64,000 nucleotides of DNA from Fasciola hepatica. Taxonomy: Eukaryota > Platyhelminthes > Trematoda > Plagiorchiida > Fasciolidae. Every line of letters starts with the position of its first letter. The first letter of the stretch is position 1. Positions 1-12,076 of the stretch are shown one piece after another. The notes beneath the pieces were generated by a model that saw only the letters and a list, made by a program, of their open reading frames with translations, was not told the DNA's origin and searched no databases. The stretch lies in NCBI GenBank assembly GCA_948099385.1, contig CANUEZ040000028.1:4875501-4939500 (forward strand), given 5' to 3'. Made by a program: the position numbers and the translations under genes.

Positions 1-2690
1 TTGGACTACTATGATACTCATATGAGACCGTTCTTAAAGAAACGAAATACATAGCTACTGAACATATCTCAGACAGTATACATTTCGTGAAATAATTTAT
101 TTTGTAGGTGTAAAATGTTTCATTCATCGATAAAAATTGAATTCCTAATTACGTGTCATTTTTGTCGAGGTAACTGCCAATATAGGGTGCGCGGTATTAT
201 TGTTATAGTCGAGCATAGATGATTATTTTTGCACTCCTTTGGATTGATATTTCTGTTGTGAGTGTTTATCGACTGAGAAAGTTGAACAGAATGAAGGTAT
301 CGGCTAAGAACCCATTTCAAGAAAAAGATTGACTTATTGCTTTAACTCAAACACAACTATGATTTATCAGAATGAGTTACTATTCGTCGCTTGCAGCTGA
401 AATCTTGTTTATTGCCTCATACAAAAGGCATCCATAATTTGAACATTTATCATTCATACTGATACAAATATTCTTATCAAACCTCACCGGGTATGGAGGG
501 TTCGGGTGCTGGGACGCCACTTGGGAGTAGTCCGCAGATTTCGCGAAACCCCTCCTCATTACTATATCAAACAAATAGAAGTTACTGAATATCAGTTCAA
601 ATCAGTCATGCTGTACTCGGATCCCTGTCCAAGTGAACAAAAGTGACGAATGCAAATGAGGTCGATGTTGGATTTCGGTTTGATCAAGCCATACATTGAC
701 GGAAATTTAAGTGTTCAGTGATGCGTCTATAACTCAGTCAGTATAATCAAGTACGAGTCTGCCTTAAGTCCGACGATATGAATAGAAAATTAGCAAAATA
801 TTCTAGGTATCATCAACTAACCTTTCTTGCTGACAGTAAGGAATGACAGTGGTCAAAAATGAACCTGCTGAATAGTGAACTAGATGATCGTGAAAGAATT
901 GGGATACTATGCCCGTATACTGATGCTCGATTTTATGTAGTAGAAATCAGATAGATGCAATGAAGCTATGAATAGACTTGATGATACCACTTACCGTATA
1001 TAATACCCAAACTCTACGTGCTACCTTCTTAGACATATTTCGTGTTGTTTGATGCTGCTTTCTTCATTTCATCAGATTTGAAATGGCTTCGCAGTTACCC
1101 ATTGCGAGGCTTTTGTCGTTGGCTTTTAACTTCATTCTCGTTCGGCCTGCATTCAATTTCTTCTTGTATTTTAACGTTCGTTTTCACTTTAGTCCACATT
1201 TTATAAATTTCATATTGATCGGAGTTTGTTCAAATCAGTGCAGAACGGCACCGCGTGATCCAGAATTCCACTTATCTAGCTTCTAAATTCCGTTCCGTTT
1301 CATGTATATACATTTTAGTAGAAGAAGGCATTCCTATACTGCAGAACGCTGTCTGAAAATAATAGGTCTACCCAAGTTTGTCTGATGAATTATTGCCCAG
1401 AAGTGATTTGATGCAAAAAACAGCGACTAGCTCTGGCGAATGTGTTTCTTTGGCAGTCACAAGTTTAACACAAAAATAGCCCAATTCAGTTCACACTCGT
1501 AGATAAGTGGTTTGGAATATAAAACCTACGATGAATGAAGGCTTTTCCTAAATCCACAATCTATAGGTGGACCAGATTTAGGTGCCCAAATCTCACTTGA
1601 GTGTTGCACCTAACTGTGTATAACTTACACTTCCTGTGGCTTTTCTGTGACTGACTCGTAGTCATGTGTCGTTCGGACACCTTTTCGATTAGAATGTATA
1701 CGAAGGGTGAACTAGCACTGGATGCTTCTTTGTATGAAACAGGTAAACTGGAATGGTGGAACAGAAAGTTGTTTAGAACTACATGTTTTCATAATTTGAA
1801 AATAATAAATTATCATCAATGCGCCGTCGGTACAGAGGAACCTGAGCTATGCGATGGGCCCGGTGGTTTTCGATCATTTCCAGAAAAATATCTCCTAGTG
1901 TAGGAGCTGCGGGCTCCCAGTGGCCTCACAAGTGATCTGGCAGTACGCCATTATTCAAGCTCAAAAAGGATATTTTTTGTGCATAATAAGATAAGGTCCC
2001 ATCTGCATTCAAAGGGAATAAGCAGTGTGGACCTGTTAGATAAAATAACACCGCAAATGTGCTAATGTATTTCAAGTGGAAAGAGATTCAGTGACTGTTA
2101 AACAAGTTGGTATTTTACCGGTACACAGTTAGGAAATTTCGCAAGTTCAAATAAGTCTCGTAAGCAATAATGATTTAGGCTTTTTGGAACTGAATGAAGA
2201 GCATTGAATAACCATCTGGAAAGTTCGCTGTAAACTGAATTTTGCCTGCTTTAAATCGGCCTCAACTGCATACATCGTTTTATCAAGCAAGACCATCTAT
2301 AATGAGGCAGTGAGAGGGTGCACTAATCGCAATCTTATATTCATGTTTAAAGCACATCTGCAGGCATTTTGGAAAAAGGAAACATTATGCACACTCAATT
2401 AATTATCTATTCATTGGAAAGCCATTACTTTGCAATCAAGCTGTCCTATTCAATGCAATGATAACCCAATCGATGACGAATTTAGGTTCTCCAGTGATAT
2501 CTAGTAAGTCACAGACCTTTTTGTAGTGGTGACTCTTACTAAGCCAATTTGTGATATTTTTTTTAGATTGATATTTCAGTAAGAACATGGAGTGAATCGG
2601 TGTGAAATAACTGTGAGTACGACTGAGGGAAATCCGCATTAGACAGGTCAGCTCTGTGGTAGATTTCATTTCTGGTGTCAATAACACACA
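1..2690. other. no supported gene
   Basis: Only short open frames without homology or paired splice signals are seen on either strand. The stretch is AT-rich single-copy-looking DNA. I see no RNA gene or recognisable transposon fragment. Confidence 0.4.
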
Positions 2691-2696
2691 CCACAG

Positions 2697-2869
2697 ATAT
2701 ACATAAACGAATGAAGTCCGTTGCATTTGAGATTGATGGCGCTGAAAACAAATACGTTTTCTTCCACACTAAGATAATAAGTACCCAGTCTCTTCCGGGA
2801 CAAAAAAATAGCATGCAATTTATCCGTTCGTTGCTAACGACAATCGTTTCTGATTCATCGGCAGTACAA
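2697..2869 (+). CDS. candidate internal exon, unidentified
   Basis: This 173-bp segment has an acceptor (caccacag just before 2697) and a GTTAGT donor after 2869. Between them one frame stays open and reads like real protein: about 57 residues beginning IHKRMKSVAFEIDG and including KYVFFHTKIIS and MQFIRSLLTTIVS. If the donor is not used the frame runs on to a stop at 2932. The opposite strand is also open over much of this interval, which weakens the case. I do not recognise a family. It does not join in phase to the candidate exon at 3744-3912, so the two need not belong together. Confidence 0.25.
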
Positions 2870-3743
2870 GTTAGTGAACTGTTTTCACGTTTGGAATTTT
2901 TGATACTAGCATCAAAAAAGCCGATCGGATAGTACATTACTGTTAGTGAAAAAGAGTAGTCTCCACTCAGCATGTCAAGCAGGAGTCAAAAGCCGACCTC
3001 ATGTTTTGATGGCAAAGGTTTTGTTTGGCGGAATTTCGCATCTTTATAAGGCACTTTGCCCAAGCTACGTAAATCCGTGATTCCCTTCTTTTTTCCATTG
3101 GTCTGAAAAGATCACTGGATCTGTCTATCAATCACGCGTACACCGTTTACTTTCCCACGAATATTATCTAAGTCTATATCCATTTTGGATTTGCAGTATC
3201 ATCCGACTCTGACGGTAGGTGAAATTACTCAACTATGAAAGGCCCCAACATTTCTTTTTATGTAAATCGCTTCTTGCGAATGACGATTTATTTGTCATTT
3301 GTCACAATTCTTTGGCTCTTAGCAGGTGGGAATATCTTGCGATAGGATGACTGAATCTTCCAAATTAGAAGTTCTCACCACTATTCTATTCATAACAACG
3401 AAATACATATAGATGTGTAACTGTATAATTGGTGTACGGATTGATGACCAAGTCTTGGGTCTAACTCGTTCAGTGTGCTGAAGTTAGAGTTCAGACCGAT
3501 TTCTAGTAAGTGTGTATGTGTGTGTGTTTGTTTGGAATTGTGATAATTGTAATACTACAACGGTAAAAATGTTAATACATGAGAAATTAGGTGAATCATT
3601 TTCCAAGAGAACGTGTCGTGTCATTTGTTTAATTGATATCACTCTCGGATGACTAACAAAAAATGTCCTGCAACTTATTGGGTCACTTTTTATGCGCTAG
3701 TTTAAGTATTCCATGAAATACCAGTTGCTCATTTTCTTTTCAG

Positions 3744-3912
3744 TAAACCACAATTGTTTTATTCGGGTGTAGTTTATTGTTCGAAATGGGTTTTAAATAC
3801 GGAGGAAGAGAGTGGTGTTTTTGAAATGATTGGTACGGTGTTGTACCTGGATGACAGGATAAAATTTTCCCGGAAGCACACGAGACCTTTCGCTGTTGTT
3901 GCCGCTCACCTG
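3744..3912 (+). CDS. candidate internal exon, unidentified
   Basis: A strong polypyrimidine acceptor (ctcattttcttttcag) precedes 3744. The frame that follows is open for 56 codons and contains LFYSGVVYCSKWVLNTEEES and GTVLYLDDRIKFSRKHTRP before a possible GTGTAC donor. Without that donor it continues to a stop at 3957. The composition (mixed charged and hydrophobic residues, few low-complexity runs) is more protein-like than neighbouring frames. No family is recognised and no partner exon was found, so this could be a decayed or chance frame. Confidence 0.25.
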
Positions 3913-4285
3913 GTGTACTTACCCGGTACTCTTCCGCCCAGTCATCCCTATACTTAAGTACTCCACAGTTGGCTTACATCTGTGATCTCATTTGAATTGT
4001 GTGAAGCTTCTATGAATGCTCTATAAGATTCGAATGAGATTACAGCTGAAGAAGGAACGCACTTGAAACTACTCGGTCATTTGAACTTAAGTGTACCGTA
4101 TGCTGTTCCCATGTGCTTTCAGTTGTTAATCAAGCTTGGTGGACATTCGTTTCAGGCTCCTTTTTGCTTTGCAAACTGATTACCTAATCTCTCTTGTATC
4201 TCTTGCACGTACAGAAGTCAGTTTTGGTGATAAACTTGTATCTAAATAAATTATCACGTGAAAGCAAAACAAACGACAATCTTAT

Positions 4286-4608
4286 GTTTGGTGAATAAGC
4301 TCGTTTTCAGTGGTTCACAATCATGCTATTACATCACAATATATTACGACAAGTCAAAGGGTTGAACCCTCCCTCCACCCCACAACAGGCCGTAGATTGG
4401 ATGAAAACTGAAAACGCACGAGAAAAACAATACACATCCGGTTTCGATTTAGGCCCGGATTGTAGTTGTTTTCTCCCCCCCCTCCCTTTCATTATTAGTT
4501 TTTATTACTTCCCACTTATCAAATTGGTTCAGCCGTTTGACTTGTTGTAGTGTATTGTGATGTAATGGCATGATTATGAATCACTGAAACCGGGCTTGTT
4601 CACCAAAC
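4286..4608. repeat. MITE, complete copy (family A)
   Basis: A 323-bp element has terminal inverted repeats of about 75 bp: gtttggtgaataagctcg on the left matches the reverse complement of cgggcttgttcaccaaac on the right, followed by TTTCAGTG.TTCA and ATTACATCACAATA on both sides. The interior contains CACATCCGGTTT.GATTTAGG and a pyrimidine-rich tract. Two further partial copies lie at 9875-10130 and 11868-12076, so this is a dispersed non-autonomous DNA-transposon family. There is no coding capacity. A target duplication could not be fixed with certainty. Confidence 0.7.
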
Positions 4609-7600
4609 TGTGTTCTCCAAATCTTATGTTCATAAACGAATAATGAATGAGATAAACTTCGAGAACTGCATCTTCTAACGGTGATTCATAGCCAATCCAG
4701 GAAATAATTCTGGATTACACAGTGAGGAATCGAACCACCATATATTGCTGAAAAAGCACGGAGATAATCTGCAGCCGGATCGTCCTAGTTTGGGATCTTC
4801 AGCTTGGCCTGACCTTCGTGTTTTGGTAAGCAGTATCGAAGACATGATTCGAGAGTGCACTTACTTGAACATCATCACTACTGGATTAGTTCAACGCTCT
4901 CTATAAGTCCTTATGAATCCCTTCTGTTTCTACTTATTTTCAGACGACCATCGGCCGTAAATTCGAACGTGTTTATCTAAGCCGAAAAACTCTTTTGTTT
5001 ACTAACGCAATTTCTAACCTAAATTAAACAACCAAATCTTCTTTCTTAATAAGGCAATTTTCCATTCCCAAAAGAAATAAAATGATGATATGTTTTCCGC
5101 CTTATTAGTAAATTTGTTTCACTTTAAATGAAAGACTAGAAGACTGGGAACACGGGTTATGAGCACGCAAATTGCCCGCCGGACTATGAAACCATGAAAG
5201 CTGTTAGATACGTACGTCCGATTCTGAACTTTAGTCAACTTTATTCGGTGTCTAGGCCGAGTTGGAGTGACGCGCTCTCCTCAGAAACCAATCAAACTAG
5301 CTGAGGTTTATTAGCGGTACTCAAACGTGGCGTCCTCACGGGAATCACCGTTTACTAACGTTCCGTACGATTCAGAATGGATAACACGTTCTATGGCCAA
5401 TTGGCCGAGGCACAAGTCCCCAAGTAGGTTAACGAAACGACCACAACTAACAATGACAAGGAAAGGAACGCGCATATAAGGGACATGAACGAACGGAAAG
5501 GCGACCAGGCGGAAATCGATCGATGGCTCTGACCAACCAGGGCGTAGGGCAGGGATTCGCTCAGGCGCGCAAATACACGATTAGTCACGGGTCGAACAGG
5601 TCACAATCTTGTGTGGGTGCGTGTGTGTATGCATTGGTACATGTGCGTGATCAAACATGCCTGCCGGGTGCAGCCGATCAGAATTCGGTGCCCACTCGAG
5701 CAGTCTAGTCCAGGTCTAGTCAATCGACCGAGTGATGGTTCAGCGTGTGTGTGTATGTGTGTGTGTGACGGACAGGCAACGCTTGAGAGCGATGAGGAAT
5801 TGTGTGGACTGATAGCCGTGCAACCATGTGGTCAACGTCAAATGAATTAGGAATGTCAAACCGGTCCGAACGTAGCACGGGTTGGTGGTCATGAATGAGC
5901 AGGATCGAAACAGGCAAAACAGATTCAACAAAAGCTATCAATGATGCTTATTTAAAAGAAAACGGACACCACCATAGGGTTTATGAATTTTGCGCATTTA
6001 TTTAGCCCCTCTAATTCAATTAGCTGCTAATTGGATTGAGTGCGGGAGCGAAATGCCGCGTCAAATGGCAACTTAAGGCATTCTGGATATCTCGGCAAGC
6101 TTCTCCGCTGATTTGGAGGAAGTGCACTCTTTCGGATTCTCCCCTAGTACATGACGTCTACCTAGTGTTTGGCTACTGACATTTGTTTCAGTAGCGTAAA
6201 ATGGAACTTGGCCGAAATGGCCAGTCATCCGACATACCGAACTGACGGTATAGTGTGGAAAGGAAGCTCAACTGATGTGAGTTTTGGTTGGCTCTCCTTC
6301 TAATCAAAAATAGAACATCTGATGAAGGCAGCATAAGCTATTGATTGGGATGACCGATAAGCCAGACATTTTAGCAGCCCTTCATATATACTTCGATGTG
6401 AAAAAGGCAAGTGGATTTTCCACCATATAAAGTTCAGGCTCCTCGTGCTAATAACACATTCCAGGATTACTTGGAAGTTTCAGAAAAAAAATTCTAGTCT
6501 TGCGAAGTTCAGTGTGCCTGACTTTCATTGTCTTTCATGCCCTGTTATTCTTTTGGTGAACGTGAAATACTTCGGGAAGGGGTTGGAGGCTAATCTACGG
6601 CTGCCTTGGCTGACTATCGATTATGATGGCTGACATCGTTCTGAGTCTTAGTGGGCAGTATACTTCACTGGTCGGATATCGATGAACAATGAGGGTTTCT
6701 CCCAGATTCACGGAAGTAAACTCTTTTGCCAGTGTGGACAGTATTGGTACCGAATCACGCATCATCTCACTTACAGCTGCGATTTTTCAGCCTCATTTTA
6801 CATCTCTTTTGGATGATCGGGTTTTAGTACCATAATCCACTGATTATCATTTGTCTTAAGTGGTCATGTGATCAGTAAATCAGAATTAACACCGCAATTT
6901 CAGGAAACTTTCGTTTATTATTTCCCACTATTACTCAATTAGAGAGTTACATATCAAAAAGACACGATGGTAAAGTTGTGACATGAAGAATATAATGACA
7001 CCGAAAGAAATTGCTTGTGATAAGGCCATTCTCTGGTTATAAATTCACACCCCTTAATGGTACTAGTGAAGCTCCATGGATGAATGGTGGATTTATTTCA
7101 CAGGAAGCTAGTGTTTCGTAACAGAAGTATTCGAACTTAGTACTCAAAGATATAGACGTTCTACGGGATCAAAACAACCTTATCGACCGGGTCTTTCCTC
7201 TTCGAGGTAGCACGATACTCAATGGGTTGTTTCTGCTCAGATGCTGGACAGGCTTGAGAAAAGTGAAGTAATACACGTCTGATGGTATTCGAAATCAACA
7301 TGAAGTTGCTGTACGTCTAATTCCAGGCCTAGCAGTTTACCAGCTCACTATCTGTCCCAGTGTAATCACTTTCAATCCGTTTAGCAGTCCAGTGTCTAGT
7401 GTTCAGTGTCATCGATGTATTGCGGTAATCGGAAGTTTCCCTCGAAAACTAGTACTATGGTAACTAAGGTAATAAGTGCTTCATCCAGAACCGGGTCCAC
7501 TGAAGGGAAGAGACCACAGGTTGAATAGGAATGTTACTCCAAATCACACTCTGCGTAGGTCTTATGTACAAGCATTCAAATCACAGTAATCACACACACG

Positions 7601-7860
7601 CACCAACAAACCTCAACCTAATTTCATTTATTTCATAAAGACTTCAAATGAAAGTCACAGAGATGATATTCACCCACCAAATGATAGTATCTCAAAAACT
7701 TCCATGGAGTCTGATTTTGAAAATTGATTTCTTACGAGCGAAAGACTGTTGTTTGAACTTCAGACAAAATGTTTTGGTGTTATCCGGAAAAGAAATACCT
7801 TAGACAACTAATTACCCAACACTCATGACTGGGTTTTGGAAGTAAAAACTGTGAGCATTC
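4609..7860. other. no supported gene
   Basis: Between 4690 and 4850 the minus strand holds GGTGGTTCGATTCC, which resembles a tRNA B box and may mark an old SINE. At 5600-5770 there are GT-rich runs (gtgtgtgtatg, gtgtatgtgtgtgtg) in a locally GC-richer block that could be part of an LTR, but no paired copy is present. Nothing else is supported. Confidence 0.35.
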
Positions 7861-9530
7861 TCCATCAAGTGTCAAAGATTGTGGGCCAGAACATTGTGCC
7901 ACTAGAAGCCAGCTATCGACAGAATCTAAAAGCAATCACAACCAAACATCGGGGCGCGTTTGCATGGAAAGGAATTCCCTTGGGTAGAACTTAAATAGTT
8001 CAACACCGTATCAATACACAGGGAGCCACACCAATACGATAACATCCTGGACCGGTACCTGTGCAATGCAGAAGAGAATTGTGGAAAATTATACAGTTTA
8101 CGTTAGAAGACGGGTTCATTAGGCCATCCAAATCACTATGGGCGGCATCCATATTGCTAATGAAGAAAAGATGCGGAGAGTTAAGGTTATGTGTGGATTA
8201 CCGTTTGTTAAACCGGATTACCAAAAAGGGGAGTTTTTCTTTGCCGAGATTAAACGAGACATTGGAGACCCCCAGAGGTGCTTAGTATTTCAGCGCATTG
8301 AATTTAACAACTGGTTACTGGCAGGTAGAGGTACACTCAGAAGATAGAAAATCCGCCTTTTGTATTCCGAAAGGTGTCTGTGAGTATTGCATGATACCAT
8401 TTGGGTTGGCGAATGCCTCAGCAATGTTCCAGCGTTTAATGGAAATCGTGTTATAAGATCTCATGCCACAGAAGCGCCTAGTGTATATGAGTGGTGTTAT
8501 CGTACACCGGAAAACCTCAGAGGAACACTTAAACAATTCGGAAGAAGTAAATCAGGTAATTGGCAATGCTGGCCTGAGGCTTAAACCGGAGAAATTTGTA
8601 CCTCTAGAGAAAGAAGCCAAAGGCCTGATGTATTACACCGCTCCATTCGCTAGTGAAAACTCAGTTCGACCTCAGAATCGTCCGTTTATTAGCACAAAAC
8701 AAAGGAGATATAAGTTGCTCTCACGTTTGCCCACACGTTGCACACAATGTATTGGTCCGACTGGTGTAGGCGACCCCGCCTTGAGACCTAAACAATGCTA
8801 AGACGACTCAGCTCTCATCTGTTGATCTACTCCAGCGATCGACTGTCTTGCCACTCGATATTCCGTTGTCTCAAGCCTTGGGCTTGGTATCTCACCAGTG
8901 CTGACTGCTGACGCAACCTGGCTGTCCGCTAACTGTGGGTTAACACATACCCTCACACCTCGGGCATGACTTCAGTGAATCCGGAATTGCAGGTGACTCA
9001 AACAAGAGCAAAGCCATTGAATCCCGGTCTTTGTCTACCTCCGCATCAGATGTCAGACGTTGTCTGGGCTTATCCTTTTGTGGTAGACATTTTGTAAAAG
9101 GATATGGTAAAATAGCTATCCCACTGCATCGTTTAACGGAGAAAACAGAAATATGTTGTGGACACTGGATTGCAAGCACCTTCAGATGAATAGTGTCGGT
9201 GTCTGGGTCAAATCACCTACATTGAGCTTTCCCGATGTAACATAGACAGTCGGTATCTTCATTCTGGGATTGGGGACAGGAGCGGTAACATCACAGCTTG
9301 ATCCCGACCAACGCGAATGTGTGATTTTTTACGCAAGCCGATGTCCTAATGCGTTTGAACGGAACTGCTGTACCACACGTTAAAAAATGCTGGTGTTGGC
9401 GTCGTATGTGAAGCATTTCAAACAAAACTTACACGGCATGCGGTTCTCGGTGAGAACAGATCATCAGGTCCTGGTTTGGCGGTAGAATTATAAGGAACCG
9501 GAAGGCTAAGTCGCTAAGTGGCATTTTAAG
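7860..9530 (+). pseudogene. decayed Ty3/Gypsy retrotransposon pol (RT and RNase H)
   Basis: Broken plus-strand reading frames give the order expected of Ty3/Gypsy pol. At about 8060-8280 comes the RT start with GFIRPSKSLWAASILL and LRLCVDYRLLNRITKKG. At about 8340-8440, in another frame, is CMIPFGLANASAMFQRLM. At about 8465-8640 is VIVHRKTSEEHLNN followed by GLRLKPEKFVPLEKEAKGL. At about 9415-9483 an RNase H motif reads FSVRTDHQVLVW. The catalytic YxDD site has become YMSG, and the frame changes several times with internal stops, so the enzyme is dead. No matching pair of LTRs was identified. It is an old insertion fragment, presumably from a CsRn1-type trematode element; the lineage is inference. 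Confidence 0.8.
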
Positions 9531-9716
9531 CAGTTAAAACAGGCAAAAAAGCAGGGTCGCTCCAAGAAGAATCACAACAAGATACTAATATCTCTGTACC
9601 GGATGTGGCCGGTGAAAATGAATTCCGCACCGGGAGTTGTGCAATTGCAATTTTTGTACTCAAGTTGAATTACAACTTAGCACCAGTGGATGAGTTATCC
9701 GCTTTCTGTACCATAC

Positions 9717-9718
<2 letters not shown>

Positions 9719-9799
<81 letters not shown>
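9719..9799. repeat. (TA)n microsatellite, about 40 units
   Basis: An uninterrupted run of alternating TA of about 80 bp sits directly 3' of the decayed Gypsy pol and 5' of a MITE copy. It creates a meaningless Ile-Tyr open frame. Confidence 0.97.
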
Positions 9800-9802
<3 letters not shown>

Positions 9803-9874
9803 CGAAATGGAATAGATATCGTACTGTATCTCAATTATCGGAAAATTCCCAACGAACGTATTTGGAGAACATAG

Positions 9875-10130
9875 TCTGGCGAAAAAGCTAGTTTTCAGTG
9901 ATTCATACTCATCCCATTACATCATAGTATACTACGACAAGTCAGTGAGTTGGAACAATTAGACAAATAGGAGGTGATAGAGATTAGTAGTGACAAAAAA
10001 TAAAAGGGAAGATAACAATTGTAATCCAGGCTTAAGTCAAAACCGGATGTGGGTTGTTTCCCACTTGTTATGTCAGTTTCCATCTGGTCTACATCCTGTT
10101 TCAGGGTGGAAGGTGGGCCGGTGCAGCTTA
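9875..10130 (+). repeat. MITE family A, partial copy
   Basis: It starts with the family terminus (AAAGCTAGTTTTCAGTGATTC, then CCCATTACATCATAGTATAC) and runs through the interior CCAGGCTTAAGTCAAAACCGGATGTGG to about 10130, where the second inverted terminus is missing. It is in inverted orientation to the copy at 11868-12076, and a Penelope-like fragment lies between them. Confidence 0.65.
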
Positions 10131-10272
10131 AGAGTACACGCAAATTGTTTTCACCTTGCAAAGGGGATTACGGAGGTGAATGGAAAGCTTCATGTGTGGC
10201 CTGACTTGACTGTTGACTCCGAACCTCGTACAGGGCACGGAAAGCTTCAGCCACGTTTACAGTGTAATTACA

Positions 10273-10551
10273 TCAAGCAAAGTGTGAAACGACAGTGCCA
10301 GTAAGTGACTTTACTGCTTTAGTGTTTAGCCATGCAGGATGGTGTTCACGGATGAGTTCAGACAAACTCTTGGTTTCCCAGCCGATATAAGTCGTGCCAC
10401 AGGGACAAGTAAATAAATAAACATAGAGTGAGGCTGCAGAATCATGTTCTTTGTCTTTCAACTGCAACAATACTACCGGCCGGGATTCGAAAACGCGGAC
10501 CTTAGCTGCGTAGAGCATTTTGCTGATTACCCCCGACAATTTTCTATTCAC
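10273..10551 (-). pseudogene. Penelope-like element GIY-YIG endonuclease fragment
   Basis: The minus-strand frame contains VYLFTCPCGTTYIGWETKSL followed by SELIREHHPAWL. This matches the GIY-YIG endonuclease found at the C-terminus of Penelope-like retroelements (pattern: VY.FTC.CG..YIG.T...L..RI.EHHP). The typical G after YIG is replaced by W. It lies downstream, in transcription order, of the RT fragment at 11000-11459 on the same strand, as expected for one element, with about 450 bp of decayed sequence in between. The frame is closed and isolated, so it is a remnant. Confidence 0.65.
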
Positions 10552-10999
10552 TTATCACCTTTCAGTGGCAAAAAGATTCGTATCGGCTTTCTTTCCATCA
10601 CAAACTTCTTTGGGATTTCCACTTTCGTTCGCATCATCTCAACTAGCCGATTCGAGTAGTCTTTTGGATGAAGGTTCTCCGCATCATCGCCAGTTCCCCT
10701 TCAAATGTGTCCACCGAGCATATTCTTCTTGCTCTGTTTGAGAAGTATCAAATTATGTTCTTTATAATCTTAAGAGGCACAAAGCTGTGAAAATGAAAGC
10801 TCTGCTCATTCCACATTGCCTTTCTGGGTACTGCCCGGCTGACTGAGCCGTCTTCACGGCAACTCATTTGAAATTCAAGGAAGAGGATTGTATCAACTGA
10901 CTCTATTTCTGTTGTGAATCGTAAGGTTGCATGGGCTGAGTTGAACCTGTCTAGTGGTTAGCTGACGTAGTCTGATTACGCATAACATGTCATCCGCGT

Positions 11000-11459
11000 A
11001 GTGTTTTTATACAAAAACAGTTTCGGATTAGTGTCCAAGTGGACCATTCTCTATTTTTTGCTTTAAAGACATCTATAATTAATGCCCCGAGTAGGGAGCC
11101 CAGAGCAATCCCATCCTTTTGGCGATAGATTAAACCTGAACTGAATGTCGTATATGCAGAAAAACAATAACTGGTTCAGAACATCTACGGGAATGTCTGT
11201 CTCAGCTAAGTTGAACTCAATATAATCACACAGGTAATCGATGGTTTCACCTATTGGGACGCTAAGGAGACGTGAACTGACGTTTAACGAAAATATCCGT
11301 CGTCCTTGTACGTCCCAGTCTTCCACGCGGTTTGTGAGTTCAAAAGCTTCTTTGAGGCTGTTCTTTGACATTTCCTGTCTTATCGGTCCGAGTAACATTA
11401 TCAACCATTCAGCCACCGCGCGGTTTATTAAACGAAGTATGAGGAGAAAGGGGCTTTAA
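11000..11459 (-). pseudogene. Penelope-like reverse transcriptase fragment
   Basis: Reading the minus strand from about 11459: NSLKEAFELTNRVEDWDVQG, then RRIFSLNVSSRLLSVPIGET, then TIDYLCDYIEFNLAETDIP. A one-base frame change follows and gives YRQKDGIALGSLLGALIIDV. This order and spacing are typical of Penelope-like RT (SLDV.SLFT..P...T, then YRQ.DG.AMGSPLG). The catalytic Asp of SLDV is Asn here, and the frameshift separates the two halves, so it is inactive. The companion endonuclease fragment lies at 10273-10551. Confidence 0.7.
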
Positions 11460-11867
11460 TTGGACTCCACTGTTATGCTTCTTCGACAGTCAGTACAATC
11501 AGAGAATGGTTGATCCCGTCGGATGTATTCAGTCAAATGTGAATGAGTTTCATATTTTTTTGCTTCAAACTTCGCAGCAAGGTGGACAGAGACTTCCCTA
11601 CTATCTGAGTTTTATTTTTTCTGTGACCATTTTCGCGAATTCACATGTTTCATGCAAAACGGCATCAATTTTCACAATACAGTCTGACCTGCTGAGGAGG
11701 TCTATACCTGTTCCCTTGGTCGGCTTCCATGAGATGATATCACAGTTCTCTTAAATGTCACATATGAGAAGTCTTCAGTGGTTTCCTTGGTGACCGCTTG
11801 GCTCTATGGTATTGGTAACTTGTATTCACTAAGGTGAATTTAAGGTTCTGTGGTTCCAACTGGCCAC

Positions 11868-12076
11868 AGACAAGATGAAACCGACATAACATGTGGAAAA
11901 CAATCCACATCCGGTTTTGACTTAAGCCTGGATTTCAATTTTTTTCTTTCCTTTTATTTTTTGTCACTACTAATATTTATCACTTCCTATTTGTCTAATT
12001 GTTCTAATTCACTGATTTGCCGTAGTATATTATGATTTAAGGAGATGAGTATGAATTACGGAAAACTAGCTTTTTC
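11868..12076 (-). repeat. MITE family A, partial inverted copy
   Basis: On the minus strand it begins with the same terminus as 9875-10130 (GCTAGTTTTCCGTAATTCATAC) and shares CAATTAGACAAATAGGA, TTAGTAGTGACAAAAAATAA and CCAGGCTTAAGTCAAAACCG. It ends before the second terminus. The two copies are arranged as inverted repeats around the Penelope fragment. Confidence 0.65.

Noticed and set aside
4690..4850. possible tRNA gene (GGTGGTTCGATTCC on the minus strand)
   Set aside because: Only a B box is visible. There is no acceptor stem or A box, so at most it is a SINE trace.
5400..5850. GC-richer block with GT repeats, considered as an LTR or CpG promoter
   Set aside because: There is no second copy in the window, no TG...CA ends and no adjacent primer-binding site.
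9605..9874. 89-codon open frame
   Set aside because: Most of it is the translated (TA)n microsatellite.
10440..10530. tRNA-like words (GATTCGAA and others)
   Set aside because: They fall inside the Penelope coding frame and no cloverleaf can be drawn.
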